Notes: generated from the sequence alone by a model not told the origin. A DNA stretch of 64,000 nt from Brucella intermedia LMG 3301 (GCF_000182645.1 NZ_ACQA01000002.1:1545001-1609000), one strand, 5' to 3'. Counted from the stretch's first letter, positions 1 to 8,878 are shown. Made by a program: numbers and translations.

Positions 1-10
1 GTCCATATCC

Positions 11-961
11 ATGAGCACCCAAACGTCACAAATTACTCCCGTCATGCGACAGTCGCTTTTCCAGCGTATCCGTAAAAGCGATCTTTGGTGGTCTTTTACG
101 CGTAGCAAGACGGCCATGTTCAGCGCCGCTCTTCTGGCAATCCTGATCCTCACGGCTCTTTTCGCACCGCTGATTGCGCCGCAGAACCCCTATGATGGCG
201 CCGCGCTTGATATGTGGAAGGCCGAATTGCCACCGGTATGGGAGGAGGGCGGCGAATGGCCATATCTTCTCGGCACCGATACCCAGGGTCGAGATATGCT
301 GTCTGCCATTCTTTACGGCACGCGCATTTCCATCGTCATAGGCATCGCTTCGGTGGTTCTCTCGCTCTTGATCGGTATGAGTGCGGGGCTGGTCTCGGGG
401 TATTTCGGCGGCTTTATCGACAATCTGCTAATGCGGTTCGGCGATATCACCCTGTCGATCCCGACCATCCTTGTCGCCATTCTGGTATCCACGGTCGTGC
501 GTCAGATGCTGCCGGTCGGCCTGCGTGAAATTGGCGCTTCTGGGGTTCTTATTCTGGCGATCGCCCTTTCGGCGTGGGTTCAATATGCCCGCACAGTGCG
601 CGCGCAGGCCATTGTCGAGACCGGCAAGGATTACGTATCGGCGGCGCGATTGATCGGCGTTCCGGCACGGCGCATCATGGCCAAGCACATTCTTCCCAAC
701 ACACTTACGCCGATAATGGTTGCGGCGACGCTCAATTTCGGCATGGCAATCCTTACAGAAGCAACGCTTTCGTTCCTCGGCATCGGCATGCCGCCCAGCC
801 AGCCGTCGCTCGGAACGCTGATCCGTATCGGCAATCAGTTCCTGTTTTCCGGCTCCTGGTGGATCGTGCTCTTCCCCGTCATTCAGCTCTGTCTGCTGGT
901 GGTCGCTGTCAACATGCTCGGCGACTGGCTGCGTGATGCTCTTAATCCGAAATTGAGGTAA
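11..961 (+). CDS. Dipeptide/oligopeptide-type ABC transporter permease (DppC/OppC family)
   Basis: Inner-membrane permease of a peptide/opine/nickel-type ABC importer, 316 residues, the usual DppC length. It has an N-terminal cytoplasmic stretch, a first membrane helix at about residues 36-56, the family motif LGTDTQGRDMLS at about 87 and then the five-helix permease core. The EAA coupling loop lies at about residues 205-228 (AARLIGVPARRIMAKHILPN). It is the first gene in the window. The matching DppB permease and binding protein should lie upstream, outside it. Five bases separate it from the downstream amidohydrolase, so it belongs to the same operon as the two amidohydrolases and two ATPases. 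The substrate is not determinable from sequence. Confidence 0.93.
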   Translation: MSTQTSQITPVMRQSLFQRIRKSDLWWSFTRSKTAMFSAALLAILILTALFAPLIAPQNPYDGAALDMWKAELPPVWEEGGEWPYLLGTDTQGRDMLSAILYGTRISIVIGIASVVLSLLIGMSAGLVSGYFGGFIDNLLMRFGDITLSIPTILVAILVSTVVRQMLPVGLREIGASGVLILAIALSAWVQYARTVRAQAIVETGKDYVSAARLIGVPARRIMAKHILPNTLTPIMVAATLNFGMAILTEATLSFLGIGMPPSQPSLGTLIRIGNQFLFSGSWWIVLFPVIQLCLLVVAVNMLGDWLRDALNPKLR

Positions 962-966
962 GTCTT

Positions 967-2160
967 ATGAACAATCTTTTGCTCCGCAACGTCCGGCCGA
1001 TGGCAGGCGAAACCTGCGATATCCTCATCAGGGACGGAAAGATTGCCGGTTTCGGGCGGTTCGAGGCTGAACCAGGAATGGCTGTGGAAGACGGCGGCAG
1101 TGCTATCGTCGCGCCGGGGCTGATCGATGCACATACGCATCTCGACAAGACTACATGGGGCATGCCCTGGCATGTCAACAATCGTGCAGCTATTCTGCGC
1201 GAGCGTATTGATTTTGAACGCGAGCATCGGCTGGAAATCGGCCTTGATCCGCATCGCCAGTCAATGCGCCACGCCATTGGGCTTGTTGCCCACGGCAGCA
1301 CGCATATTCGCAGTCACGTCGACATCGATCCGACACATGGCCTGTCATTGGTCGAAGGTGTCTGGGAAACGCGGGAAAAGCTCAAGGGCATTATCGATAT
1401 CGAAATCGTCGCCTTCCCCCAGTCGGGGCTGATGGTCATGCCCGGCACGAAAGAACTGCTAGATGAGGCCCTCCGCCAGGGTTGCGAAGTCCTCGGCGGG
1501 ATCGATCCGTGCGGCATCGACCGCGACCCGAAGGGTCAGCTCGATATTTTGTTTGCTCTCGCAACCAGGCATGGGGTGCCTATCGACATCCATCTCCACG
1601 AAACGGGGGACCTAGGCGCCTTCACGATGGAACTCATTTTCGAGCGTATTCGCGCCAACGGCATGGAAGGCAGGGTTGCGATCAGCCACGCTTTTGCGCT
1701 CGGCATGAACGACTATCTGCGTGTGAATCAGTTGATCGAACAGCTCGCTATCCTCGATGTTGCCATCCTGACCACGGGTGCGCCTTCGGCCACTGTGCCC
1801 TCAATCAAGCGGCTCAAGGAAGCAGGAGTGCGCATTGGCGGCGGTTGCGACGGTATCCGTGACACCTGGGGTCCTTGGGGGCAGCCCGACATGCTTGATC
1901 GCGCGAAGATCATCGGCATGAAAAATGGTGTGCGTTCGGATCACGATCTGGAGCATGTCCTGCATATCGTCTCTCAGGGCGGTGCAGATGTCATGCGTCT
2001 TGAGAACTACGGACTGGATGTTGGCTGCAACGCCGACCTTACCCTTCTGACCGGTGAGACGCTGGCTCATGCGGTGGTAGATGTTGCTCCGCGTCCGCTG
2101 GTCGTCAAGGGAGGTCGCGTGACGGCCCGTCAGGGTGTGGCCCTGGTGGAGATGCCGTAA
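967..2160 (+). CDS. Cytosine-deaminase-like amidohydrolase
   Basis: Metal-dependent amidohydrolase-superfamily enzyme of the CodA-like branch, 397 residues. It shows the N-terminal HxH metal motif (DAHTHLDK, about residue 56), a central HLHE histidine at about 214 and the late metal aspartate in a GGCDGIRDTWGPWG segment at about 295, which resembles the cytosine deaminase motif. The beta-sandwich ends flank the barrel as usual. A GAGGTAAG ribosome binding site precedes the ATG. It sits directly after an ABC permease and overlaps the next amidohydrolase by one base. This suggests hydrolysis of an imported cyclic or linear amide or amine. Family assignment is firm; substrate is unknown. Confidence 0.88.
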   Translation: MNNLLLRNVRPMAGETCDILIRDGKIAGFGRFEAEPGMAVEDGGSAIVAPGLIDAHTHLDKTTWGMPWHVNNRAAILRERIDFEREHRLEIGLDPHRQSMRHAIGLVAHGSTHIRSHVDIDPTHGLSLVEGVWETREKLKGIIDIEIVAFPQSGLMVMPGTKELLDEALRQGCEVLGGIDPCGIDRDPKGQLDILFALATRHGVPIDIHLHETGDLGAFTMELIFERIRANGMEGRVAISHAFALGMNDYLRVNQLIEQLAILDVAILTTGAPSATVPSIKRLKEAGVRIGGGCDGIRDTWGPWGQPDMLDRAKIIGMKNGVRSDHDLEHVLHIVSQGGADVMRLENYGLDVGCNADLTLLTGETLAHAVVDVAPRPLVVKGGRVTARQGVALVEMP

Positions 2161-3665
2161 TGGACAAGACACTGGAGACCCTTCCGCTTGGCCGGAGACC
2201 GGAAGGACGCACGCTTATAACCGCCAGCTGGGTGGTCGGACACAAGGACGGCGGCCACCGGCTTCTGAAGAACGGCGAAGTCGTCTTCGAGAACGGCGAG
2301 ATTCTATTCGTCGGACATGACTTTGAGGGCGAAGTGGCCCGTCGCATCGACTTCGGCAACGCATTGATCAGCCCTGGATTGATCGATCTTGATGCGCTTT
2401 CAGATCTCGACACGACCATCCTAGGCATCGACCACCATCCTGGCTGGGCGAAGGGTCGCGTTTGGCCGCGCTCCTATGTCGAAGCAGGTCCGTACGAAAT
2501 GTACACGCAGGAGGAACTGGCCTTCCAGAAGCGGTTCGCTTTCGGCCAGCTATTGTTGAACGGTATCACCACTGCCGCTCCGATTGCCTCGCTGTTTTAC
2601 CGCGAATGGGGAGAAACGGTCGCCGAGTTCGATGCTGCTGCCGACGCTGCAGGTGAGCTCGGCCTGCGTGTCTATCTCAGTCCTGCCTACCGTTCAGGCG
2701 GGATGGTGCTGGAAGCACCGGGCCATATGGTACCTGTCTTCGACGAGGAGCGCGGCTTCCAAGGGTTGAGGGACGCGATTGCCTATATCGAGCGCCAGAA
2801 TGGTCGCTACGGCGATCTGGTGCGCGGCATGCTGGCCCCGGATCGTGTGGAGACTTCGACACTCGGGCTTATCCAGCGTACCGACGCTGCAGCACGCGAC
2901 CTTGGCTGCAAATTCCGTCTGCATATGGCGCAGGGCGCGATGGAGGTCGATACGGTGCGTATGCTGCACGGTTCGACTGCCCCGGTCTGGCTCGCCAGGA
3001 ATGGCCTGCTGAGTGATCGTCTGATCGCGCCACATGCCACCAATGCCACCGATGAAGACCTTGGTCTCTATGCCGAATACGGTGTTTCCATCGTCCATTG
3101 CCCGCTGGTCTCCGGCCGCGGCGGGTCAATTCTTAGATCGTTCTCCGATTGCCGCAGGCGCGGGATCAACATCGCCATGGGCACCGATACGACGCCTCCG
3201 GACATGTTGATGAATTTGCTGGCCGGCCTCATCACGGGTCGCATTGCCGATGGCGCGCCGGATTGCTTGCGCGCAGCCGATCTGTACGACGCCGCGACGA
3301 TCGGGGGCGCACGGGCGCTCGGTCGTGGGGATCTTGGTCATCTCTCGCCGGGTGCGCGGGCAGATATAGCCGTCTTCCGTCTCGACGATACGTTCATGGC
3401 ACCATCCATCGATCCGATTACGACAATCGTTACCGGTGGTTCAGGCAAGATCACACAGGCCGTCTTTGTCGATGGGCGGGTCTCCATGGTCGACCGCCGA
3501 CTGGCCGGGTTCGACATGCAGAAGGCGCGGGATCAGGCGCAAGTCCAGTACGATGGCCTTGTCGATAAATATCCACAGCGGAGCTGGAACAACCCTCCGG
3601 TCGCCAAGATATTCCCGCCTAGCTATCCGATAGAAGGGCCGACAGAGGGAAAAGCAAATGGGTGA
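2160..3665 (+). CDS. Amidohydrolase-family protein lacking the N-terminal HxH motif
   Basis: 501-residue amidohydrolase of the chlorohydrolase/TRZ type. Where relatives carry HTHxP, this protein reads PGLIDLDALSDLDT (about residues 61-75), so the two first metal-ligand histidines are replaced by acidic or neutral residues. Later ligands are kept: FRLHMAQG (about 258), APHATN (about 285) and MGTDTTPPD (about 340). The ATG overlaps the upstream stop by one base and the gene overlaps the downstream ATPase by 8 bases, so translation is probably coupled. It may bind metal differently, or form a specialised subfamily. It is probably an enzyme of the same pathway as the preceding amidohydrolase. Confidence 0.82.
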   Translation: MDKTLETLPLGRRPEGRTLITASWVVGHKDGGHRLLKNGEVVFENGEILFVGHDFEGEVARRIDFGNALISPGLIDLDALSDLDTTILGIDHHPGWAKGRVWPRSYVEAGPYEMYTQEELAFQKRFAFGQLLLNGITTAAPIASLFYREWGETVAEFDAAADAAGELGLRVYLSPAYRSGGMVLEAPGHMVPVFDEERGFQGLRDAIAYIERQNGRYGDLVRGMLAPDRVETSTLGLIQRTDAAARDLGCKFRLHMAQGAMEVDTVRMLHGSTAPVWLARNGLLSDRLIAPHATNATDEDLGLYAEYGVSIVHCPLVSGRGGSILRSFSDCRRRGINIAMGTDTTPPDMLMNLLAGLITGRIADGAPDCLRAADLYDAATIGGARALGRGDLGHLSPGARADIAVFRLDDTFMAPSIDPITTIVTGGSGKITQAVFVDGRVSMVDRRLAGFDMQKARDQAQVQYDGLVDKYPQRSWNNPPVAKIFPPSYPIEGPTEGKANG

Positions 3666-4641
3666 CACACAAGAGCCTGTCATTGACGTCCGCAACCTCC
3701 GCGTGGATTTTCCGGGCCGTCGCGGTACTGTAACCGCGCTGTCGGATGTCAGCCTGTCGATCCGTCCAGGTGAGATTCTGGGCGTGGTAGGCGAATCCGG
3801 TGCGGGAAAGTCCATGACCGGTCTCGCCATACAGGGACTGCTTGAACGACCCGGTCACATCGCTGGCGGTGAGGTCTGGCTCGGCAAGCGGCGCATCGAT
3901 ACGCTCGATGATCGCGCCATGGAAAAAATTCGCGGACGTGAAATCGGCGCGATCTTTCAGGACCCACTCACGTCGCTCAATCCGCTGTTCACCGTAGGCG
4001 CGCAGCTCGTGGAAACCATTCGACGGCATCTCGGTCTCGGCAAGGCCGAAGCGCGTGCCCGCGCTGTGCAACTGTTGCGCGATGTGGGTATTCCGTCACC
4101 CGAAGAACGGGTTAACCAGTATCCTCACCAGTTTTCGGGCGGCATGCGGCAGCGAGTGGTGATCGCGCTCGCGCTCGCGGCATCGCCGAAACTGGTCATC
4201 GCTGATGAGCCCACAACCGCATTGGATGTGTCGATCCAGGCGCAGATCATTTCGCTCCTGCGCAAGCTGTGCAAGGAAAAACAGACCGCCGTCATGCTCG
4301 TAACCCACGATATGGGTGTGATTGCGGAAGCTGCGGACCGAATTGCAGTGATGTACGCTGGACGGTTGATTGAAATCGGGCCGGTGGAGCAGGTTTTGCA
4401 CCAGCCGCGTCATCCCTACACGCAAGGACTGATGGCTTCGATCCCTTCGCTTGGCGCGCGGGTCGAGAAGCTCAACCAGATCGATGGCTCCATGCCGCGC
4501 CTCGATGCGATCCCCGATGGCTGTGCCTTCAATCCGCGCTGCAAGGCAGCGGGACCGCGCTGTCTGCGTGAGCGCCCGGACCTCATTTTTTCCGATCAGA
4601 CCGCTAGTGCATGCTGGCTAAATGCAGGAGGCACCGCATGA
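3658..4641 (+). CDS. Peptide-type ABC transporter ATP-binding protein (DppD/OppD family)
   Basis: Cytoplasmic ATPase of the importer, 327 residues. Walker A is GESGAGKS (about 44-51), the Q-loop region is FQDPLTSLNPL, the signature is FSGGMRQR (about 155) and Walker B is LVIADEPTTALD. The C-terminus has the oligopeptide-transporter extension with CAFNPRC, which in this family can carry an iron-sulphur cluster. The start lies inside the end of the upstream amidohydrolase and the stop overlaps the next ATPase start (ATGA). This is the expected DppD-DppF pair energising the DppC-like permease at the start of the window. Confidence 0.93.
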   Translation: MGDTQEPVIDVRNLRVDFPGRRGTVTALSDVSLSIRPGEILGVVGESGAGKSMTGLAIQGLLERPGHIAGGEVWLGKRRIDTLDDRAMEKIRGREIGAIFQDPLTSLNPLFTVGAQLVETIRRHLGLGKAEARARAVQLLRDVGIPSPEERVNQYPHQFSGGMRQRVVIALALAASPKLVIADEPTTALDVSIQAQIISLLRKLCKEKQTAVMLVTHDMGVIAEAADRIAVMYAGRLIEIGPVEQVLHQPRHPYTQGLMASIPSLGARVEKLNQIDGSMPRLDAIPDGCAFNPRCKAAGPRCLRERPDLIFSDQTASACWLNAGGTA

Positions 4642-5618
4642 CGAAACCCTTGGAGAGAACTCCGGCCCTGACTGTCGATCGGCTCGTCAAAACTTTTGAT
4701 GTGTCCGCTCCCTGGCTGAACCGTGTGGTGGAGCGCAAGCCCAAACAATATCTGCAGGCCGTGAATGATATCAGCTTTACGGTGCCGGCGGGCGGTTGTC
4801 TCAGTATTGTAGGCGAAAGCGGCTGCGGGAAGTCCACGGTGGCGCGGCTGGTCACTGGTCTGCACCATGCGACGAGCGGTGAGATGCGCTTTGCGCCGGG
4901 CAAAAGCGGTACCCCCTTGTCAGCCCAGATGATTTTCCAGGACCCATACGCCTCACTCAATCCACGCTGGCGAGTGAAGAACATCATTGCAGAACCGCTG
5001 CGCGAGCTGAAGTTGCGCAACAGCGCTGCCGAAGTGACAGAACGTGTGGAAGAACTTCTTCGTATTGTGGGGCTCTCTCCATCGGATGGGGAGAAGTTCC
5101 CGCACGAATTTTCGGGTGGACAGCGCCAGCGTATTTCAATTGCCCGCGCCCTGGCGAGCGAGCCGGAGTTTCTTGTCTGCGACGAACCCACCTCGGCGCT
5201 CGACGTATCGGTTCAGGCACAGGTTTTGAACCTGATGCGCCGACTGCAGGACGAACTGGGCCTGACTTATCTGTTCATCAGCCATGACATGAGCGTCGTT
5301 CGCCATATGTCAGATCGTATCGCGGTGATGTATCTGGGACGTATAGTCGAAGAAGGGGATACAGAAGAGCTTTTTGCCTACCCGCGTCATCCCTACACGC
5401 AGCTTCTGCTGCAAACGATCCCCAATATCGAAGCGCCCAATCGCAATCGCGAACCGGCAAGTGGCGAAGTGCCGAGCCCGCTCAAGCCGCCCTCCGGCTG
5501 CACCTTTCATCCGCGCTGCCCATTCGCAATCGAGCGTTGTTCCAAGGAAGTACCGGCGATGCAGCTATTGCCAAATCGTACTCGCGTCGCCTGTCACCTG
5601 GTCGAGATAGAGGATTGA
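4638..5618 (+). CDS. Peptide-type ABC transporter ATP-binding protein (DppF/OppF family)
   Basis: Second ATPase of the importer, 326 residues from the ATG at 4638. That start has an AGGAG at 4626-4630 and forms an ATGA overlap with the previous stop; an upstream in-frame ATG at 4611 is less likely. Walker A is GESGCGKST, the signature is FSGGQRQR and Walker B is [11 protein letters not shown]. The C-terminal CTFHPRCPFA element is typical of OppF/DppF. It is the last gene of the operon. The GntR regulator that follows is on the other strand with its stop 27 bases away. Confidence 0.93.
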   Translation: MTKPLERTPALTVDRLVKTFDVSAPWLNRVVERKPKQYLQAVNDISFTVPAGGCLSIVGESGCGKSTVARLVTGLHHATSGEMRFAPGKSGTPLSAQMIFQDPYASLNPRWRVKNIIAEPLRELKLRNSAAEVTERVEELLRIVGLSPSDGEKFPHEFSGGQRQRISIARALASEPEFLVCDEPTSALDVSVQAQVLNLMRRLQDELGLTYLFISHDMSVVRHMSDRIAVMYLGRIVEEGDTEELFAYPRHPYTQLLLQTIPNIEAPNRNREPASGEVPSPLKPPSGCTFHPRCPFAIERCSKEVPAMQLLPNRTRVACHLVEIED

Positions 5619-5644
5619 GAAGCCGACATCCGGCTTCCATCGCT

Positions 5645-6322
5645 TCAAGCCAAGGCTGCTCGCAGATCATGGGAAAGATCCCGTATCTCGCTCAAGTCCA
5701 GTTCGGATTCCACATGTTCCAGATGATGCGCCATAAGATGCACGGCCTTCTGCGCTTCCTTTGCCGAAATCGCTTCAACGATCTCGGCATGCTCATCAGG
5801 CCCGCAATTGAACCGGGCAGTATTTCGATAGACCGCTGTGATGAGCGAACTGCGCGCAATAAGGTCCCGCATCGTTGTGAACAGGAAATCGGAGCCGGTC
5901 AGTTCCGCCAGCAAAAGGTGGAAGCCGCCCGAAAGTTTAATAATGTCCGTGGTGCTGTCTTTCGCGTTTGCAACACGCTCCAGATTCACGTGCTCGCGAA
6001 GCCTTTTCACGCTGTCCTTCGGGGTCAATGTGCAGAGCCGCTCCACGATGCAACGCTCGACGGCTTGCCGAACAAAGAAAACGTCCCGCGCCTCTTCTAC
6101 AGACGGCTTGCTGACGAAGGCCCCGCGATTGGGAATGATGGTCACAAGGCCATCGCGTTCAAGGACTGTCAGCGCCTGGCGGACACGGGCGCGACTGACG
6201 TGAAAGATCGAGGCCAATTGTTCTTCTTTGAGCTGTACGCCAGGACGCAATCGCCGTTCAGCGATCGAAAGCCAAACCCTTTCAACTATCTGCTCGACCG
6301 GCATTGCGGCTGGTGCGTTCAT
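5645..6322 (-). CDS. GntR/FCD-family transcriptional regulator (paralogue 1)
   Basis: 225-residue FadR-type GntR regulator. It has an N-terminal winged helix (IVERVWLSIAERRLRPG through VSRARVRQAL and PNRGAFVSKP, about 10-78) and a C-terminal FCD helical ligand domain with metal-site histidines around EHAEIVEAI and HLMAHHLEH. An AAGGAG lies 8 bases before the ATG. It is divergent from the flavin-reductase-like gene, and a perfect 14-bp palindrome lies between them. It is about two-thirds identical by eye to the regulator at 7946-8623 and has exactly the same length. It probably represses this catabolic locus in response to a pathway metabolite. Confidence 0.93.
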   Translation of the reverse strand: MNAPAAMPVEQIVERVWLSIAERRLRPGVQLKEEQLASIFHVSRARVRQALTVLERDGLVTIIPNRGAFVSKPSVEEARDVFFVRQAVERCIVERLCTLTPKDSVKRLREHVNLERVANAKDSTTDIIKLSGGFHLLLAELTGSDFLFTTMRDLIARSSLITAVYRNTARFNCGPDEHAEIVEAISAKEAQKAVHLMAHHLEHVESELDLSEIRDLSHDLRAALA

Positions 6323-6397
6323 CTGTGGTTCTCCTTGTTGACGCAGACAAGCGCCAAACGCGTGAAAAAGTCAACTCGGGCATTTAATTGCTTGCAG

Positions 6398-6411
6398 TAT
6401 TGTCGACAATA
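6398..6411. promoter_or_regulatory. Palindromic GntR operator
   Basis: TATTGTCGACAATA is a perfect 14-bp inverted repeat between the divergent GntR gene and the flavin-reductase-like gene. Its TTGT-N2-ACAA core fits the TNGTNNNACNA-type sites described for FadR-subfamily GntR regulators. A 12/14 match lies before the second GntR gene at 7856-7869. Binding is inferred from position and symmetry. Confidence 0.7.
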
Positions 6412-6454
6412 TGAAAGATGATTGTAGATGATAGTATCACCTTTTGGGTCACCA

Positions 6455-7081
6455 ATGGAATTTGATTTCGAAGCCATCGAACCGCAAAGCCGCTATAGGC
6501 TGCTGACGAATTTCATCGGCCCCCGTCCTATTGCGCTGGTGACGACCCGATCTGAGGCGGGACATAACAACGCTGCGCCGATGAGTTTTTTCAACGTGTT
6601 TTCACACGACCCGGCTATCGTTGTACTGGGTATTCAACCCCGTCTGACGGGCGAGCAGAAGGACACAATGGTCAACATACGTCGTTCCGGCGCGTTCGCC
6701 ATCAGCATGGTCGACATGGCCCTTTCCCGGCAAATGTTGATTTGCGGACTTGGCTTCGACAGCGAGGTCGACGAACTTGACGTTGCAGGATTGACCCCCG
6801 TTGAGTGCCGCAAGATTGATGTCGCTTACCCTCAGGAGGCGCCATGCGTCTTTGAATGTCGGGTCGAACGCCTGATCGATTATCCGCGACGCACTCTGGT
6901 CCTGGGCGAGGTGGTGCAGATGCACGTCCGTCGCAATTGTCTTGATGCCGAGGGCCATTATGTGGACCCGGAGTTCTATCAACCCATAGCCCGGCTTCAC
7001 GCGGACAACTATGTGACTTCAGATCGCCAGTCCGTTTTGAAAGCCCCGCCTATCGGCGATTTCAAGAAGCCGAAACAGTAG
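6455..7081 (+). CDS. Flavin-reductase-like FMN-binding split-barrel protein
   Basis: About 208 residues from the ATG at 6455; an alternative ATG at 6428 would add nine. The fold signature of the DIM6/NTAB flavin reductase family is visible: YRLLTNFIGPRPIALVTT, then NNAAPMSFFNVFSHDPAIV, then VNIRRSGAFAISMVD. These proteins bind FMN and either supply reduced flavin to a monooxygenase or act as small oxidoreductases. No monooxygenase partner is adjacent. It is followed within about 30 bases by the racemase and is probably co-transcribed with it under GntR control. Neither candidate start has a strong ribosome binding site. Confidence 0.85.
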   Translation: MEFDFEAIEPQSRYRLLTNFIGPRPIALVTTRSEAGHNNAAPMSFFNVFSHDPAIVVLGIQPRLTGEQKDTMVNIRRSGAFAISMVDMALSRQMLICGLGFDSEVDELDVAGLTPVECRKIDVAYPQEAPCVFECRVERLIDYPRRTLVLGEVVQMHVRRNCLDAEGHYVDPEFYQPIARLHADNYVTSDRQSVLKAPPIGDFKKPKQ

Positions 7082-7112
7082 GTTAAAAAGCTTAGGCAAC
7101 GAGAATACCATT

Positions 7113-7847
7113 ATGCATATTCGTCTCATCAATCCTAACTCCACAGATTCCATGACAGCGCAAGCGCTCGAAAGCGCCTTGCTGGTCAAGCATGATCGTA
7201 CCCTTATTTCCTCCGCAAATCCGACGGATACACCGGTAAGTATCGAAGGTTATGCGGATGAGGCGATGGCCATACCCGGAATGCTGGCGGAAATCCGAAA
7301 GGGTGAAGCTCTGGGGGTGGACGCTTATGTTATAGCTTGCTTTGACGATCCCGGTTTGCATGCCGCGCGGGAAGTGGCGAAGGGGCCTGTCATCGGCATT
7401 TGTCAGGCTGCCGTTCAGGTGGCGATGACCATCAGCCGCCGTTTTTCCGTGATAACGACGCTTCCGCGGTCGGTGGCTATCATCGAGGATCTAGTGAGTG
7501 AATACGGCGCCGACCGTCACTGCCGGAAGGTGCGAGCAATCGATCTTCCGGTGCTGGCTCTGGAGGACGACTCGTATAAAGCTGAACAGTTGCTGCTGAA
7601 AGAAATTGAGCGCGCCAAGGCAGAGGACGGTGCAGAAGCGATCGTGCTGGGTTGCGCAGGAATGTCGTCATTGTGCGAACGCCTCAAGGAGGCGAGCGGT
7701 ATACCTGTTATTGATGGCGTGACGGCTGCCGTCAAAATGGCCGAAGCGCTGGTGGGTGCCAGATTCGCAACCTCCAAGGCGAACAGCTACGACTATCCCC
7801 GTGTCAAAAACGAGCGCGGGTGCAGGGTTTCGGCTCAAAAGGGGTGA
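7113..7847 (+). CDS. Aspartate/glutamate (hydantoin) racemase family protein
   Basis: 244-residue member of the Asp/Glu/hydantoin racemase family. It starts MHIRLINPNSTDSMT, a hallmark of hydantoin racemases. The two catalytic cysteines are probably in VIACFDDPG (about residue 74) and VLGCAGMSSL (about 188). Hydantoin-type racemases interconvert enantiomers of 5-substituted hydantoins before ring opening, which suits a locus with two amidohydrolases and an importer. Other family members act on allantoin or amino acids. It lies between the flavin-reductase gene and the second GntR gene, all on the same strand. Confidence 0.88.
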   Translation: MHIRLINPNSTDSMTAQALESALLVKHDRTLISSANPTDTPVSIEGYADEAMAIPGMLAEIRKGEALGVDAYVIACFDDPGLHAAREVAKGPVIGICQAAVQVAMTISRRFSVITTLPRSVAIIEDLVSEYGADRHCRKVRAIDLPVLALEDDSYKAEQLLLKEIERAKAEDGAEAIVLGCAGMSSLCERLKEASGIPVIDGVTAAVKMAEALVGARFATSKANSYDYPRVKNERGCRVSAQKG

Positions 7848-7855
7848 GCCTCAAT

Positions 7856-7874
7856 AATTGTTGACAATATTGTC
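7856..7874. promoter_or_regulatory. Second GntR-type operator, overlapping palindromes
   Basis: AATTGTTGACAATA (7856-7869) matches 12 of 14 bases of the palindrome at 6398-6411. It overlaps a perfect 12-bp palindrome, GACAATATTGTC, at 7863-7874. Both lie just before the second GntR gene, which suggests autoregulation or cross-regulation by the two paralogues. Confidence 0.65.
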
Positions 7875-7945
7875 CTCTTTGCTTGCTGTGATGGTTGACT
7901 TTCTGCTTTGCATCAAGCTTCGTGAACAGAAGAGGGAGCAAAGTC

Positions 7946-8623
7946 ATGGCTGAGTGGAGGGGGGTGTCGACGCAGCAGATTGTCGAGAAAGTCTGGTTGT
8001 CCATAGCGGAGCGGCGTCTTCGTCCCGGCGTGCAGCTCAAGGAAGAGAAGATGGCGGAGATTTTCGATGTCAGCCGCGCTCGTATCCGGCAAGCGCTTGC
8101 TTCACTCAAACGGGAGGGCCTTGTTGATATTCTGCCTAATCGCGGCGCGTTCGTCTGCAAGCCTACTGTCGGGGAAGCCCGGGATGTTTTCTTTGTAAGG
8201 CGCACGGTCGAACGTTGCGTCGTGGAGCGGCTGTGCCGGTCAGCAACGCAAACCGATTTCGGGCGCCTCAGCGATCACGTTGACAAGGAGCGGATCGCCA
8301 ATGCGGGAAATATCACGACCGACATCATCAAGCTCTCCGGTGGCTTTCATCTTCTTCTGGCCGAACTGGCATCTTCGGATTTCCTGTTCACTATGATGCG
8401 TGACCTTGTGTCCCGCACATCGCTTATCACTGCGGTCTATCGCAAAGCTGATTATTTCAATTGCGGACCAGACGAACACGCCGAGATCGTTGATGCGATA
8501 TTGCAGAAGAATGTGGCGAGAGCCGTTCGTCTGATGGCGCATCACCTCGATCATGTGGAACGCCAACTCGATCTTCGCGAAGTCAATGACTATTCGGATG
8601 ATTTAAGTTCCGTCTTTGCCTAG
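7946..8623 (+). CDS. GntR/FCD-family transcriptional regulator (paralogue 2)
   Basis: 225 residues from the ATG at 7946, chosen over the longer open frame from 7895 because AGAGGGAG lies about 8 bases upstream and the resulting length equals that of the paralogue at 5645. It has the same architecture: a winged helix with SRARIRQAL and PNRGAFVCKP, then an FCD domain with CGPDEHAEIVDAI and LMAHHLDH. Sequence identity to the first copy is high throughout. The two genes bracket the flavin-reductase and racemase genes. This looks like a duplicated regulator that has kept its DNA recognition and slightly changed its ligand domain. Confidence 0.93.
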   Translation: MAEWRGVSTQQIVEKVWLSIAERRLRPGVQLKEEKMAEIFDVSRARIRQALASLKREGLVDILPNRGAFVCKPTVGEARDVFFVRRTVERCVVERLCRSATQTDFGRLSDHVDKERIANAGNITTDIIKLSGGFHLLLAELASSDFLFTMMRDLVSRTSLITAVYRKADYFNCGPDEHAEIVDAILQKNVARAVRLMAHHLDHVERQLDLREVNDYSDDLSSVFA

Positions 8624-8878
8624 GTGACCTCTGAAGCCGGAGAACCCGGCCGGGCATCTGCCGGATTACCGATGATAACGCGTTCATAATCTGGATGACG
8701 TAAAGAAACTCACATCAGATATTGTTTGTGCCTGCGTGACTGACGATTTTTTGCCGCTACGAGCAGTCAGATCATGCCGACCCCCGCCTGCATTTCGTCG
8801 GCGTGGATATGATCTGGCCACCGATCCGCCGGTACAGCTCGAAATCGACTGCAACTATTTTCGGTTCATCGAATTCAC

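Noticed and set aside
5537..6421. 294-codon plus-strand frame over the first GntR gene
   Set aside because: It is antisense to a clear GntR gene, starts inside the ATPase and has no family resemblance.
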